A DNA stretch of 60,736 nt from positions 1 to 60,736 of the forward strand of contig NZ_JACRTE010000010.1 of the NCBI RefSeq assembly GCF_014385105.1, in the 5' to 3' direction. Each line of letters opens with the position of its first letter. The stretch's first letter is position 1. The translations under genes were made by a program, and so were the position numbers. Of this stretch, positions 23,134 through 32,698 are shown in pieces. A model generated the notes under the pieces. That model did not search any database. It worked only from the letters and a program-made list of their open reading frames with translations, and was not told the DNA's origin. The DNA is from Qingrenia yutianensis. Lineage in GTDB: Bacteria; Bacillota; Clostridia; UMGS1810.

Positions 23134-24621
23134 TTATCTTATGTTATCATACGTCACATTTTCAAACGAAATATTAACTATTTCCGCATTCTCGTCATCA
23201 TCTATCGCACTTGATATAAGCGATTTCTGCACATTTTCGGGACAGTTTAAAAACGCGATATTATTAAACTTCACATTCTCAATTCTGTACCCTTTTTTCT
23301 CGGTATACGACGCGGTTTCGTCACTTCGTATTTCAATGTGGAACGCTTTGCCGTTATAGCCTTTCGTCCAGTTTACATTGATATTTTCAAAACTGATATT
23401 TTCAATATACTGCCCCGACTGCGACAAAATTCTGAAAATTCCCGACCAATAGCGCGAATGTTCCTTATCGTCAACAAAAAGATTGTTCGCAACCTCGATA
23501 ATTTCAATATTGTGCGCGGTGATATTTTTAATCATATTATGCGGATTTTCGTCGCCCGTACCGTGACCGCCGATCATAAACGCACGGCAGTTTGTGGACA
23601 TTATACAATCGGAAATCTCGATATTTTCACTCCTTTTTGACGGATTTTTGTAATCCGCGTCGGCAAGAAAATCAATATCGTCCTGCGAGGTGAACACCGC
23701 AAAGCAGTCATCACCGCATCGGATATAGCTGTTTTTTATGCTGACGTCCGCGATATTTACGGTGTTTATTGCGTCGGAATTTACACAGCTGGTGAATATT
23801 TTCACGCGGTCGATTTTGACATTTTTCGTATTACGCAAAACAATTCCGCGGAATTCGCAGTTTAATGTCACACCTGAAATTTCGATGTTCTCACAACCGC
23901 TTTTTACAAAAATGTTCGAAAGTGCGCATTTACGGCGTCCGCCGTAGAAAAATTCGCCGTCAAAGTTATTCTCTGCGCCGTCGCACCTTTCAACAAGACT
24001 TATTATTCCGTTTCCGCAAATTTTAACGTTTTTCGCTCCCGTCAATACAATCGACGCGCACACAACCGCGCCGTTCGGAATGTATATAAGTGTGTTGTCC
24101 GAAATATTGTCAATCACCGGCGCGCCGTGTTCGTTAAGATGTATAAATCCGCAGTTTTCCGCGGTGTGGTAACCCTCGTCAAACGCGATAATATTTTCAA
24201 AATTTTTGTCTTTTTCAATAGGCTTATTGCAGAAAATCTGCAATGTGCCGAAAATATCGCCGTTCTTTTCAACAGTCAGATATTCGTCGGGCGAGATGTC
24301 AAATTCAATACCATTTTCGGTTTTTCGCAAGGATTTTTTGTAACTTTCGGGCTTAATTTTGAACGCGGAAATGTTATCACCGCACAAAATTTCGATTTTA
24401 ACATTTTCGTCTGCCTCGAACTGTACAAAATACGTTTTAACCGTGGTTGTACCGCCGTAATTGCAACCGTCAAATTCATCTGTGACGCGTTTGGGCGGAA
24501 TGGAATACGGCTTGCCGTCAGGACAAAGCGCAACGAAAACGCCAAGCTTTTCACCGTTCGCAAAAACCTCCCATTTGTCCGACAATACCGCGCCGTTCGG
24601 CGCTTTTTTTATATTTATCAT
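23134..24621 (-). CDS. GH28-like right-handed beta-helix glycosidase
   Basis: A 495-residue protein without a signal peptide, so cytoplasmic. The N-terminal about 160 residues are a beta domain; the rest is a parallel beta-helix with recurring IEISG/VKIDRVK/IENISFENI rungs. Glycoside hydrolase family 28-type active-site elements can be seen: NSDAIN, GDDCF and GGHGTG (acidic residues and histidine). The classical RIK is not evident. Family 28 enzymes hydrolyse galacturonan and related acidic chains; an intracellular member would trim imported oligosaccharides. It is the last gene of the long minus-strand glycan locus, 12 bases after the lyase gene stop. Other beta-helix families such as GH49-like remain possible. 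Confidence 0.75.
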   Translation of the reverse strand: MINIKKAPNGAVLSDKWEVFANGEKLGVFVALCPDGKPYSIPPKRVTDEFDGCNYGGTTTVKTYFVQFEADENVKIEILCGDNISAFKIKPESYKKSLRKTENGIEFDISPDEYLTVEKNGDIFGTLQIFCNKPIEKDKNFENIIAFDEGYHTAENCGFIHLNEHGAPVIDNISDNTLIYIPNGAVVCASIVLTGAKNVKICGNGIISLVERCDGAENNFDGEFFYGGRRKCALSNIFVKSGCENIEISGVTLNCEFRGIVLRNTKNVKIDRVKIFTSCVNSDAINTVNIADVSIKNSYIRCGDDCFAVFTSQDDIDFLADADYKNPSKRSENIEISDCIMSTNCRAFMIGGHGTGDENPHNMIKNITAHNIEIIEVANNLFVDDKEHSRYWSGIFRILSQSGQYIENISFENINVNWTKGYNGKAFHIEIRSDETASYTEKKGYRIENVKFNNIAFLNCPENVQKSLISSAIDDDENAEIVNISFENVTYDNIR

Positions 24622-24633
24622 AAAATACGTCCC

Positions 24634-27600
24634 CTATTCTGTTTTCCAGTTATCCAAACTGTCGTTTTTAATATTTGTTATTTCAATCGGCGAAAGCTTT
24701 ACTGTAAGCGTCATTTTTCCTTTTCCCATAAGCTTTACCGCAACTTTTGAATACTCCGTGTTTTTGTTTTGCACATCAATCTGCGGCGATGTCGGGAGCG
24801 GTTCCGCTTTCATTTTTGAAATCTCGGCGCTTGCGTTTTCACATTCAAAACGCAGATATATTTTTTTGCCGTTTTTGGTAAGATAAGCACCGCCGTTTTC
24901 GATATTTATATCCGCTTTTGTGTGCATAAACCAGTATATTTCGGTATTTTCACTGCACTCAATTTCATACCGCGCCGTAACGCTCTGCATATTGTCACCG
25001 ATAAAATATCCCATTTTCACGCTTTGGCTATTTTCGTAAAGCTCAGATAAATCCGCGGTTACAAACGCCTCATTTTCGCTTGAACCGTAATTTTTTATCG
25101 GAACAAAACGCTTCGCTTTCTGCCCCGGTTCGGACGACGGATTTATTACAAGCACATTGTGTCCCTCGGCGCGCATACGGTAGATATCCGACGCGGAATA
25201 ACCGTAGGTATTCTGCACTTTATAATCCTCCCAGCCCAAATCCTCCGCCCAGCGCTCGCCTAAAATGTCATAAACAAATGTGCCGGTGTCATTGTGCTGA
25301 TGATATCCGCTCGACGTTCCGAAATGCGTTGAAAAATAAAGATTTTGCGAGTTTATATCATAATCTTTGCGCGCGGTAAAAATTTCACCGCACGAAATTT
25401 TTGTAACTTTTTCGTTTGGATAGCTTGCATCAGAATGTTTTTTATAAGAAAGAATATCAACAGGCAAAACCGTTTCGTTTTCGTTGCTTAAAAGAGAGTT
25501 TACCCTTACTGCGCCAAGGAAATCATTTCCCGTGCACTGCGAAATCAAGCCGAACGAAATGTATGACGACACTTTTTCAAATTCCGCGTCGCCGAAATTA
25601 TTTATACCGCAAGGCCCGATAAGCGCCATTACCGCATACTGCGTCTTGTCAAATCCCTGTGCATTTTCCAGTCCGTATGTACTTGAAAAGACGGATTTAA
25701 GCGCGCAAAGACCGACACCCAGAAACGTTGCACAATAGTGCCAATACCACAAGCCTTCATTCCACGCACCGTCGGGAGCGTACATAACCATTGTGTATTC
25801 GAGGCTCTGCACAGCTTTGGAAATCACATCAAGGCAGTAATCGGGATATTTGTCAAAAAGCGCAGCAGACGCGCAGATTGCTCCCGTGTTTGCAACCGCG
25901 TTCATATTCGATGCCCATTTGAGAGTGCTCCAGTCGTCACCGCGCGCAAAAATTCTGCCGTAATATCCGTCCGCAAGCGGTTTTAACGCTTTATTAAAAA
26001 GTGCGTTTTCAATAAACTCGCGCCTTTGCTCGGAAAGTCCGTTATAAAGCCAGTCATAACCTATTGCCAAAAGTTCGTTTGCAATTCCGCTGAAAATTAT
26101 CGACGCAAGATTATAGTCGGGAAATTCCGCGACCGATTTAAGCTCCAGCCAGCCTTTTTCCAAATAACGCTCGTCGCCCGTCAAATTCCACGCAAGCGCA
26201 AGATACATAATATTTACCGCCGAAAGCTTTGCCATACGGATATTGTCTGAAAATTCATATTCCGTAACATTTTCTTTGAGCTTTGCCTCGGCTTTTTGCA
26301 TAAACCTGTCATAAAGCTTTTTAAATTCCGCGTCTGTTTGGATATTTTCTTTCATTTCGTCAATTTTTTGTGCATTTAAAATTATTCTCGGATGAACGTT
26401 AAGCGAGCCTGAATTTATTGCGTCGTCATAAAGCTTTTGCACCGTCGGACGCTCATACATAACAAAATTGTTAAGCAAGTCAAGATTGTTAAACTGCGTA
26501 ATTCTTGCGGAACTGTCACGCATAGAAAAATAATCCCAGTTGTCGTTTGATATTGAAACGTCACTGTCCGCTATCACAATAAGTCCCGTTTTTTCGTCAT
26601 ATGCCGTTTTCTTTCCCAACACTTCGATGCAAAAAACATCAACCGGAAAATATACTTTATTTTCACGGATTACAAAGCTTTTTTCAAGTGTTTTTGTCAC
26701 CTTTCCGTTTTGATACACTTTTCCGTCCGCGCCGATTTTTAAGTTTCCGAGCAACACTGTATCGGTTGTTTTGTCATACACCGCATTTGCATCAAAAGCC
26801 CGCTTAAAATCATCTGCCGAGGCATATATAGCGCCGTTTTCAAATAAAACTTTCTCTGAAAGCGGAAAATGCTCATTACCGCGCACAAAATAATTTCCGT
26901 ACCGTGAAAATGCCGTTTTATCGTTTAAAAATTTCTTCTCATTTAAGTAATCTCCGAAAATACTGCTTTTTTGTTCCGTGCCGTTCTGATACTTAAAATC
27001 AAGCCCCGTTATGCGGTAGTTGTCAATATAAAAATTGCCGTTTCCCTGCACCATATTGGTTTTTACGCTCGTAAGTTCATCGGTTTTGAACGTAACAAGC
27101 GTAATGCTTATCGCAAGTGCGCCGTTGATATAAATATCGACCAGTTTATTCGGTATATCCACCGCGGCTTTCACGTTGGTCCACTCTGTACTGACGATAC
27201 TTTTGTTTAGCTTTGTGCCTTTGCTGTATAAATATCCGTCGGTGTGAAGCTGTAAGACGGGCGTTGTGCCGTTGAGCATAAAAATGAACGTTTTTGCACC
27301 TTTTACCTCCGATTTTATATCTGCCTCAAGCAAAAAGTAATCATATTTTTTACTGCTCCGCGCACGGTAGTTTTTGTTTATATCAATGTTTATCCAACAT
27401 TCGCCGTCGGTGCTTTTTTCCATATAAATATAATCGGTACGGTCTTTATTCTGATAATCGAGCCGCGAAAGTTCGATATAATTGTCATTGTCGGAACAAG
27501 TAAAGTTGTTGTATGTTCTTTTTAAGTTGTTAACCTCACTGCTGTCAAAATACAGATAATCTCCGTAATCGTTGCTAAACTTATTTTGCCATAAATTTTG

Positions 27601-27660
27601 GGCAAAGCATATATTGGGAAAAAACGAAATTATAAGTATCAAAGCCAAAACTCTTTTCAC
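24634..27660 (-). CDS. Secreted heparinase II/III-type polysaccharide lyase, LamG-like
   Basis: Exported by a signal peptide (1-20, KRVLALILIISFFPNICFA). Domains in order: LamG/concanavalin-like region (about 40-220, with IYINGALAISI), a copper-amine-oxidase N-terminal-like stalk domain (about 255-365), an alpha/alpha toroid (about 425-760) and the heparinase II/III beta-sheet domain (about 775-1000). The catalytic-type motif GYHQHNDTGTF gives H787, H789 and D791. Such lyases cleave uronic acid-containing chains by beta-elimination. It is a paralogue of the 28375-32682 gene (GERWAEDLG, YRMRAEGHNVLVINPS shared) but lacks its C-terminal F5/8 domain. Start is GTG with AAAGGAG six bases before. 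The exact substrate is not predictable. Confidence 0.82.
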   Translation of the reverse strand: MKRVLALILIISFFPNICFAQNLWQNKFSNDYGDYLYFDSSEVNNLKRTYNNFTCSDNDNYIELSRLDYQNKDRTDYIYMEKSTDGECWINIDINKNYRARSSKKYDYFLLEADIKSEVKGAKTFIFMLNGTTPVLQLHTDGYLYSKGTKLNKSIVSTEWTNVKAAVDIPNKLVDIYINGALAISITLVTFKTDELTSVKTNMVQGNGNFYIDNYRITGLDFKYQNGTEQKSSIFGDYLNEKKFLNDKTAFSRYGNYFVRGNEHFPLSEKVLFENGAIYASADDFKRAFDANAVYDKTTDTVLLGNLKIGADGKVYQNGKVTKTLEKSFVIRENKVYFPVDVFCIEVLGKKTAYDEKTGLIVIADSDVSISNDNWDYFSMRDSSARITQFNNLDLLNNFVMYERPTVQKLYDDAINSGSLNVHPRIILNAQKIDEMKENIQTDAEFKKLYDRFMQKAEAKLKENVTEYEFSDNIRMAKLSAVNIMYLALAWNLTGDERYLEKGWLELKSVAEFPDYNLASIIFSGIANELLAIGYDWLYNGLSEQRREFIENALFNKALKPLADGYYGRIFARGDDWSTLKWASNMNAVANTGAICASAALFDKYPDYCLDVISKAVQSLEYTMVMYAPDGAWNEGLWYWHYCATFLGVGLCALKSVFSSTYGLENAQGFDKTQYAVMALIGPCGINNFGDAEFEKVSSYISFGLISQCTGNDFLGAVRVNSLLSNENETVLPVDILSYKKHSDASYPNEKVTKISCGEIFTARKDYDINSQNLYFSTHFGTSSGYHQHNDTGTFVYDILGERWAEDLGWEDYKVQNTYGYSASDIYRMRAEGHNVLVINPSSEPGQKAKRFVPIKNYGSSENEAFVTADLSELYENSQSVKMGYFIGDNMQSVTARYEIECSENTEIYWFMHTKADINIENGGAYLTKNGKKIYLRFECENASAEISKMKAEPLPTSPQIDVQNKNTEYSKVAVKLMGKGKMTLTVKLSPIEITNIKNDSLDNWKTE

Positions 27661-27674
27661 AGTCTGCTCCTTTT

Positions 27675-27707
27675 TAAAAGAGCCGAGTTTTACTCCTCGG
27701 CCCTTTT
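27675..27707 (-). terminator. Rho-independent terminator between two glycan genes
   Basis: On the minus strand, AAAAGGGCCGAG / CTCGGCTCTTTT (27707-27696 and 27687-27676), one mismatch, 8-base loop, and the 3' arm itself ends in TTTT. It follows the small exported protein gene and precedes the second lyase gene by about 15 bases, so the last two genes of the locus are expressed by partial read-through or from their own promoter. Confidence 0.75.
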
Positions 27708-27722
27708 TATGATTTTTATAAA

Positions 27723-28370
27723 TTATTGCTCAATTCTTCCGCACGTTATAATATTTCCGTCATTATCGGTAACATTTACAAAAGCGGTAACGGTGCTTCC
27801 GTCAGGTACATTTAAACATTCGAGCGAAAGTTCGTTCTGCGCGGAATATTCAAAGTTTTTAACGACGGTATCGGTGATTTGTCCGCCGTTTTGCACTGTG
27901 CACACAAATGCTATGGTTTTTATGTTTTCACCGCCCGAAAGCTTGGCAAAAAAAGTGTAGTTATTACCATCGTGCAAAACTTCAATTCCGTTTTCAAGGC
28001 GCACACCGTCCGACACCGCAAAAATTTCCGTTTGATTTTCCTCCGCACCGAAAACCTTTTTGTCAACGCAAAGCTCATATTCCTCCGTTGCCGAAAAACT
28101 TTCGCCGAGCGTGATATAAAGCGTTCGTTGTGAAAAATCGAAATATGTTTTAAGGATTTTTACCGAATTTCCGTTTCGGTCGGCAAGCTTTATATTTTGC
28201 GGATTAAGAAGCGAGTTTTTGTATTCGCCCGAAAATTTAACGCTTAAAACATTTTCGCCCGACACAAGAGCATCTTTTTTTTCAATCTCAAATCCGCCCT
28301 GCGCGAGCGCCGAAAACGGCATTACGGCAAGCATTGCAAGCAAAACAAATGCAAAAATATTTTTTCTCAT
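27723..28370 (-). CDS. Small exported protein, beta-sandwich-like
   Basis: A 215-residue protein with a signal peptide (RKNIFAFVLLAMLAVMPFSALAQ). The rest is beta-rich and reads like one or two Ig-like modules: VLSVKFSGEYKNSLL, IFAVSDGVRLENGIEVL and a terminal VTAFVNVTDNDGNI. No enzyme motif is seen. ATG at 28370 is chosen because GGAGGG, formed by the last codons of the upstream lyase gene, lies 8 bases before it; an in-frame GTG at 28388 is too close to that site. It sits between two lyase genes and may bind or display glycan; function unknown. Confidence 0.65.
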   Translation of the reverse strand: MRKNIFAFVLLAMLAVMPFSALAQGGFEIEKKDALVSGENVLSVKFSGEYKNSLLNPQNIKLADRNGNSVKILKTYFDFSQRTLYITLGESFSATEEYELCVDKKVFGAEENQTEIFAVSDGVRLENGIEVLHDGNNYTFFAKLSGGENIKTIAFVCTVQNGGQITDTVVKNFEYSAQNELSLECLNVPDGSTVTAFVNVTDNDGNIITCGRIEQ

Positions 28371-28374
28371 ATCA

Positions 28375-31300
28375 TTATCCCTCCGCACGTTTTTCCATAG
28401 GTTTACACTCTGTGATGTTCATATTCTTGTTTGTACTGTTGCCTCGGCTTACAACCTTTATATAGCGCGCATTTACAGGCTCAAATTCAAACAGCGAATA
28501 TTTCGTGTCCTCAGTCTGCTCCGACTCCGCATTTAAAACTGTTCGGTAGTTTACACCGTCGGGCGACGCCATAATGTCAAGATAGTAATTTCTTGAATTT
28601 GCATTCCAGAACGACATCATAACCGCTGAAATTTCTTTGCTTTTGCCAAGGTCAAACACCGCATAGTCGCCAGGTTCAAACGACGTCCAGCGCGTTGACA
28701 TATCATTGTCAATCATATTATCCTTGCCGTTCTGCACCTGCGGTTCGGCGCTCGCCTCAACGCTCACCACATTAACGGGGTTATATTTTGCAATGTCTGC
28801 ATTTTGCATAACATAGCTTAATGCGTAATAGATAAACTCCGATTTGTCACTGTTATAAACCTTAACAACCGCCTTTTCGTCCGATGATTGGTCGATTTCA
28901 TAACTCATTTCGGGATTTGAGAGCGAAACCGAAATTTCGGGAATTTTGCCGTATACGTCTACATTGTCCGAAACCTCTTTACCGTCCGCAAAGAAGCTTA
29001 CTTTAAGGTCTTTCGACCAGTTGACGCTTTTTTTCTGCACAGGCAATACCCATTCATCTATCGCCGTTTTATAAAATTCGTCCATAGATATACCCTCGCC
29101 AGACGGAGCGATTTTAACGGTAAAATTTACTTTTCCGTTTCCTTTAAAATGCGCCACAACTTTTTTGTAGTCAAGGTTTTTGTTCTGTTCGGGCACTGAC
29201 GGCGATGATGCAAGCGGTACCGCGTCGGTCACGCTTACGTCCAAGCTTTCCGCATCGGTGTCAAACGTCATAAACATAGACTTTCCGTTCTTTGTCAAAA
29301 ATACCTTGTTTCCGTCTGCCGATGCGCTCGCCTTTGTGTGCATAAACCAATACATTTCGCTTTCTTTGGGAAGGTCGATTTCGTATTTCACCGTTACACT
29401 GCGCATATTGTCGTCAACATAATATCCGACTTTTACGCTGTTTGCCTCCTCATAAAGCTTTGAAAGGTCTGCGGTTACAAATCCGCCGTAATCGTTTGCG
29501 TCATATTTTTCTATTTTTGTATATTCGCCTTTTGTCTGTCCGCCGTCCGCCGAAGGATTTATAACCAAAACGTTATGTCCCTCTGCGCGCATACGGTACA
29601 AATCCCACCATTTATATCCGAGAACCTGCTGGAGGTTGTAGTCATCTCTGCCAATATCCTCCGCCCAGCGCTCGCCGAGCATATCGAGAACAAACGTTCC
29701 CGTGTCAAGATGCGCGTGGTAGCCTGACGATTTTCCGAAATGCGTTGAGAAATAAAGCGTATCGGATTTCGGATTCGGGTTTTCTCTTATGGTTAGAATT
29801 TCATCGCCCGGCGCATATGCGATGTGACTGCCCTCTGTTTCGGTGTCAAACGGCGTATATGCGATAACGTCCATTGCTCTTACCGAAGTTGTTCCGCTCA
29901 AAATATCGTCAACCCTGACGCTCTGCAAAAGCGGATTGTTACAAATTCTCGATATAACGTTATATGCCTCGTACGAAATTTTTCCCGTCGCGTCCATATC
30001 GCCCACGGGGTTTGCACCGCCCGGTCCTATAACCGCCATAACGGCATACTGCATATTGTCAAAGCCCTTGGCGGTGTCAAGACCGTAATAGCTTCCGCAC
30101 ATTTCTTTCATTGCAAGCATTGCCGACGCCATATAAACAAAGGCGTAATCCCAGTAGCCCACACCCTCGGGCCAGCCTCCTCCCGGCGCTACAAGCGCAA
30201 GAGGATATTCATATGCGCGTATGCACTTTTCCATAATGTCAAAGCAATAGTCGGGGTCGTATTCCGCAAGCGCCGCCGCCTCGAAAAACGGTCCTGTCGA
30301 GCTTACGGCGCACATATTTGAAATCCATTTAAAGTTTGCGTCGTCCGCAATTCCCGCTCTGCCCGAAAGACGTCCGTAATATCCCTTTGCAAAGGGCTTT
30401 AACGAATGGTTCATCATTCTTTCGGAAAGATAATCTCTCTGCTCCGGTGTAAGTCCGTTGTAAAGCCAGTCAAAGCCTATACCAAGCGTAACCGCCCAGT
30501 CGGACGCAAAAAGCATACCCGATTCGTCATAGTCGGGGAATTTTGTAATTGCATAAAGCTCGTCATATCCGCGCTTTAAGTATTTTTCGTCACCCGTATA
30601 ATTATAGGCAAAGCCGAGCGCCATAATAATACTTCTGTCGGTGGTCATTCTCGTTTTGTCACCGTATCGGTATGTAGCAACCTCCTTTGTCAAAAGATAG
30701 TCGGCATATTCGATATACTTTTCTATAACCTGCCTATACTTTTCGTCCTTTTCGGCAAGCGCTTTAATTTCTTTAATCTTGCTGTCGTTTATCATAATGC
30801 GCGGGTGAACGTCAAGACTGCCGATTGTTTTAATCATATCGTCTTTAAGCGTCTGCGCGCTCGGACGTTCGTAATTCAAAAACCAACTTATAAAGTCAAG
30901 GTCGTTTAAAATCGTGTATTTTGTCAAAACGCGCTCGGACGGATACAGCCAATCCTCCGCGCCTTTAAAGCTAACCTGTTTGTCGCTGATTATGATAACT
31001 CCCGTCTGCTCGTGATAAAAGCTTTCCTTTCCGAGCATATCTTTTGCAAAGCTCATAACGGGAATATATACCTCGCCGTCCTTTGAAACCGAAGTATAAT
31101 TTTCAAGTTCCTTTTCGCCGTTGTATATTTTTCCGTCTTTATTCTCCAAACCGAACGCACGGCACAAAGAGTTTATTCCTATGTAAAAATCACCGTTTTC
31201 AAAATACGGCTCAACGTCCATTTTTGTTTTTTCGCCGTTTGCGTACATAAGAGAATTGTTTATGTTGAACGCAGCCTTATCGCTCAAAAATGCCCTCTCC

Positions 31301-32682
31301 TGCGACTCGTCCGAATATATGCTCGTAGGTGTGTCAACTCCGTTTTCGAACGGTTTTACAAGTCCCGTGACGGTAAAATTGTCTATATCCATTTTTCCCT
31401 TGTCCGAGCCTTGCGCAAGCTGAATACGCACCCTTGAGAGCGTTTCAAACTCGTCGGAAAGCGCAAGCGTTTTTACAAGTTTTCCGTCGATATAAACATC
31501 TGCGGTTTTCTTTTCAAGATTAAGCGCAACCTTAAGGTTAAACCACTTGCCCTTTTCAATAAGATTTGCCATAACGGTTGCGTCCAGAAACTTTATCGCA
31601 CCGCCGTTCTGCACAATGGCTATCGACTGCGCAAGGTTTGCAAACGGCGACGCCATATCTATAATCATAGGCATATAAATCGTATTTGACCATTCGTCAA
31701 TTTTAAAGTCGCCGTCAATAAGAAAATAGCTGTATTTTCTCGGACTGAGTTTTTCGTCGTTCTGCCTGAATGACGAAAATTTTGTGATTTTAACGTTAAA
31801 CATAATCTGATTTGTATTTTTCTTTTCAATATGAATATAATTATTCTTCCTGTTCGGATTATACAAATCAAGACGTCCGCACTCAACTATGTTGCCGTTG
31901 TCGGTATATTCCGCATTCGCGTAAGTGCCTTTGCTGTAATCGGCATTTGTACTGTCAAAGAATGTGCGGTCACCCACGTCGTTATTGACATACACACCGT
32001 CGTACTTTTCCGGGTTGTATTCCTTTTTCGGAAAATTCTTTTTCGGTGCAGACGCAAAATATATGCGGAAATTATCCACCGTCAGTTCTTCTTTATATGA
32101 TTTTTGCGCAAACACTACGTCGCCGTAGGTTATTTCGCCGGGCAGACGGCTATTTTGCAAAATCATATCACCGTTATAGTAAACGTCGTAGTATCCGCTT
32201 GTATGTACTGAAAATGCGAGCTTCACATTTTTATCTGCACCGATTGAAAACAGTTTTGAGCCGTAATAATTTTTTACTGTTCCCTTTTCTATCGAAATAA
32301 GCGGTAAAACATTTTTATCGTTCGGCGAAATACCGAATTCAACAAAAGTTGACGCGCTTAAATCTTTTATTTCAATCTCCGCAACATAGTCTTTTACAAA
32401 GTCGATTTTTCGCTCTTTCAAAAACTTCACGCTGTCGGACGGGAGCATACAAAGCGCTTTGTCATTTGTTGATATATCAACGATTTTACCGAGTCCGCCC
32501 CTTATAACAACCTGGTCGCCCGTGGGATAATCCTCGTATGTTTCATTTAAAATGATATCGCTTTCCGAAACCGCGTCACTTCTGCTTTGCAGAACCGAAA
32601 AACTTCCGCTTGCAAAAACAGTTGAATTTGCAAGAATTGATACCGCGGCAATAAAGGCAGTAAATCTTAATTTATTTGTCAT
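28375..32682 (-). CDS. Large secreted heparinase II/III-type lyase with F5/8C domain
   Basis: At 1435 residues the longest protein of the window. Signal peptide (1-24), two LamG-like regions (about 40-210 and 250-445), a copper-amine-oxidase N-terminal-like stalk (about 480-575), alpha/alpha toroid (about 640-970), heparinase II/III beta domain with GYHAHLDTGTF (H989, H991, D993), and a C-terminal F5/8 type C (discoidin-like) carbohydrate-binding domain (about 1300-1430, with DNDMSTRWTSF and RYIKVVSRG). Predicted to bind and depolymerise an acidic polysaccharide at the cell surface by beta-elimination. Tandem paralogue of the 24634-27660 gene. No SLH or LPXTG anchor is seen, so it may be released or held by partners. 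Confidence 0.83.
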   Translation of the reverse strand: MTNKLRFTAFIAAVSILANSTVFASGSFSVLQSRSDAVSESDIILNETYEDYPTGDQVVIRGGLGKIVDISTNDKALCMLPSDSVKFLKERKIDFVKDYVAEIEIKDLSASTFVEFGISPNDKNVLPLISIEKGTVKNYYGSKLFSIGADKNVKLAFSVHTSGYYDVYYNGDMILQNSRLPGEITYGDVVFAQKSYKEELTVDNFRIYFASAPKKNFPKKEYNPEKYDGVYVNNDVGDRTFFDSTNADYSKGTYANAEYTDNGNIVECGRLDLYNPNRKNNYIHIEKKNTNQIMFNVKITKFSSFRQNDEKLSPRKYSYFLIDGDFKIDEWSNTIYMPMIIDMASPFANLAQSIAIVQNGGAIKFLDATVMANLIEKGKWFNLKVALNLEKKTADVYIDGKLVKTLALSDEFETLSRVRIQLAQGSDKGKMDIDNFTVTGLVKPFENGVDTPTSIYSDESQERAFLSDKAAFNINNSLMYANGEKTKMDVEPYFENGDFYIGINSLCRAFGLENKDGKIYNGEKELENYTSVSKDGEVYIPVMSFAKDMLGKESFYHEQTGVIIISDKQVSFKGAEDWLYPSERVLTKYTILNDLDFISWFLNYERPSAQTLKDDMIKTIGSLDVHPRIMINDSKIKEIKALAEKDEKYRQVIEKYIEYADYLLTKEVATYRYGDKTRMTTDRSIIMALGFAYNYTGDEKYLKRGYDELYAITKFPDYDESGMLFASDWAVTLGIGFDWLYNGLTPEQRDYLSERMMNHSLKPFAKGYYGRLSGRAGIADDANFKWISNMCAVSSTGPFFEAAALAEYDPDYCFDIMEKCIRAYEYPLALVAPGGGWPEGVGYWDYAFVYMASAMLAMKEMCGSYYGLDTAKGFDNMQYAVMAVIGPGGANPVGDMDATGKISYEAYNVISRICNNPLLQSVRVDDILSGTTSVRAMDVIAYTPFDTETEGSHIAYAPGDEILTIRENPNPKSDTLYFSTHFGKSSGYHAHLDTGTFVLDMLGERWAEDIGRDDYNLQQVLGYKWWDLYRMRAEGHNVLVINPSADGGQTKGEYTKIEKYDANDYGGFVTADLSKLYEEANSVKVGYYVDDNMRSVTVKYEIDLPKESEMYWFMHTKASASADGNKVFLTKNGKSMFMTFDTDAESLDVSVTDAVPLASSPSVPEQNKNLDYKKVVAHFKGNGKVNFTVKIAPSGEGISMDEFYKTAIDEWVLPVQKKSVNWSKDLKVSFFADGKEVSDNVDVYGKIPEISVSLSNPEMSYEIDQSSDEKAVVKVYNSDKSEFIYYALSYVMQNADIAKYNPVNVVSVEASAEPQVQNGKDNMIDNDMSTRWTSFEPGDYAVFDLGKSKEISAVMMSFWNANSRNYYLDIMASPDGVNYRTVLNAESEQTEDTKYSLFEFEPVNARYIKVVSRGNSTNKNMNITECKPMEKRAEG

Positions 32683-32698
32683 AGCACTCTAACCTCCC

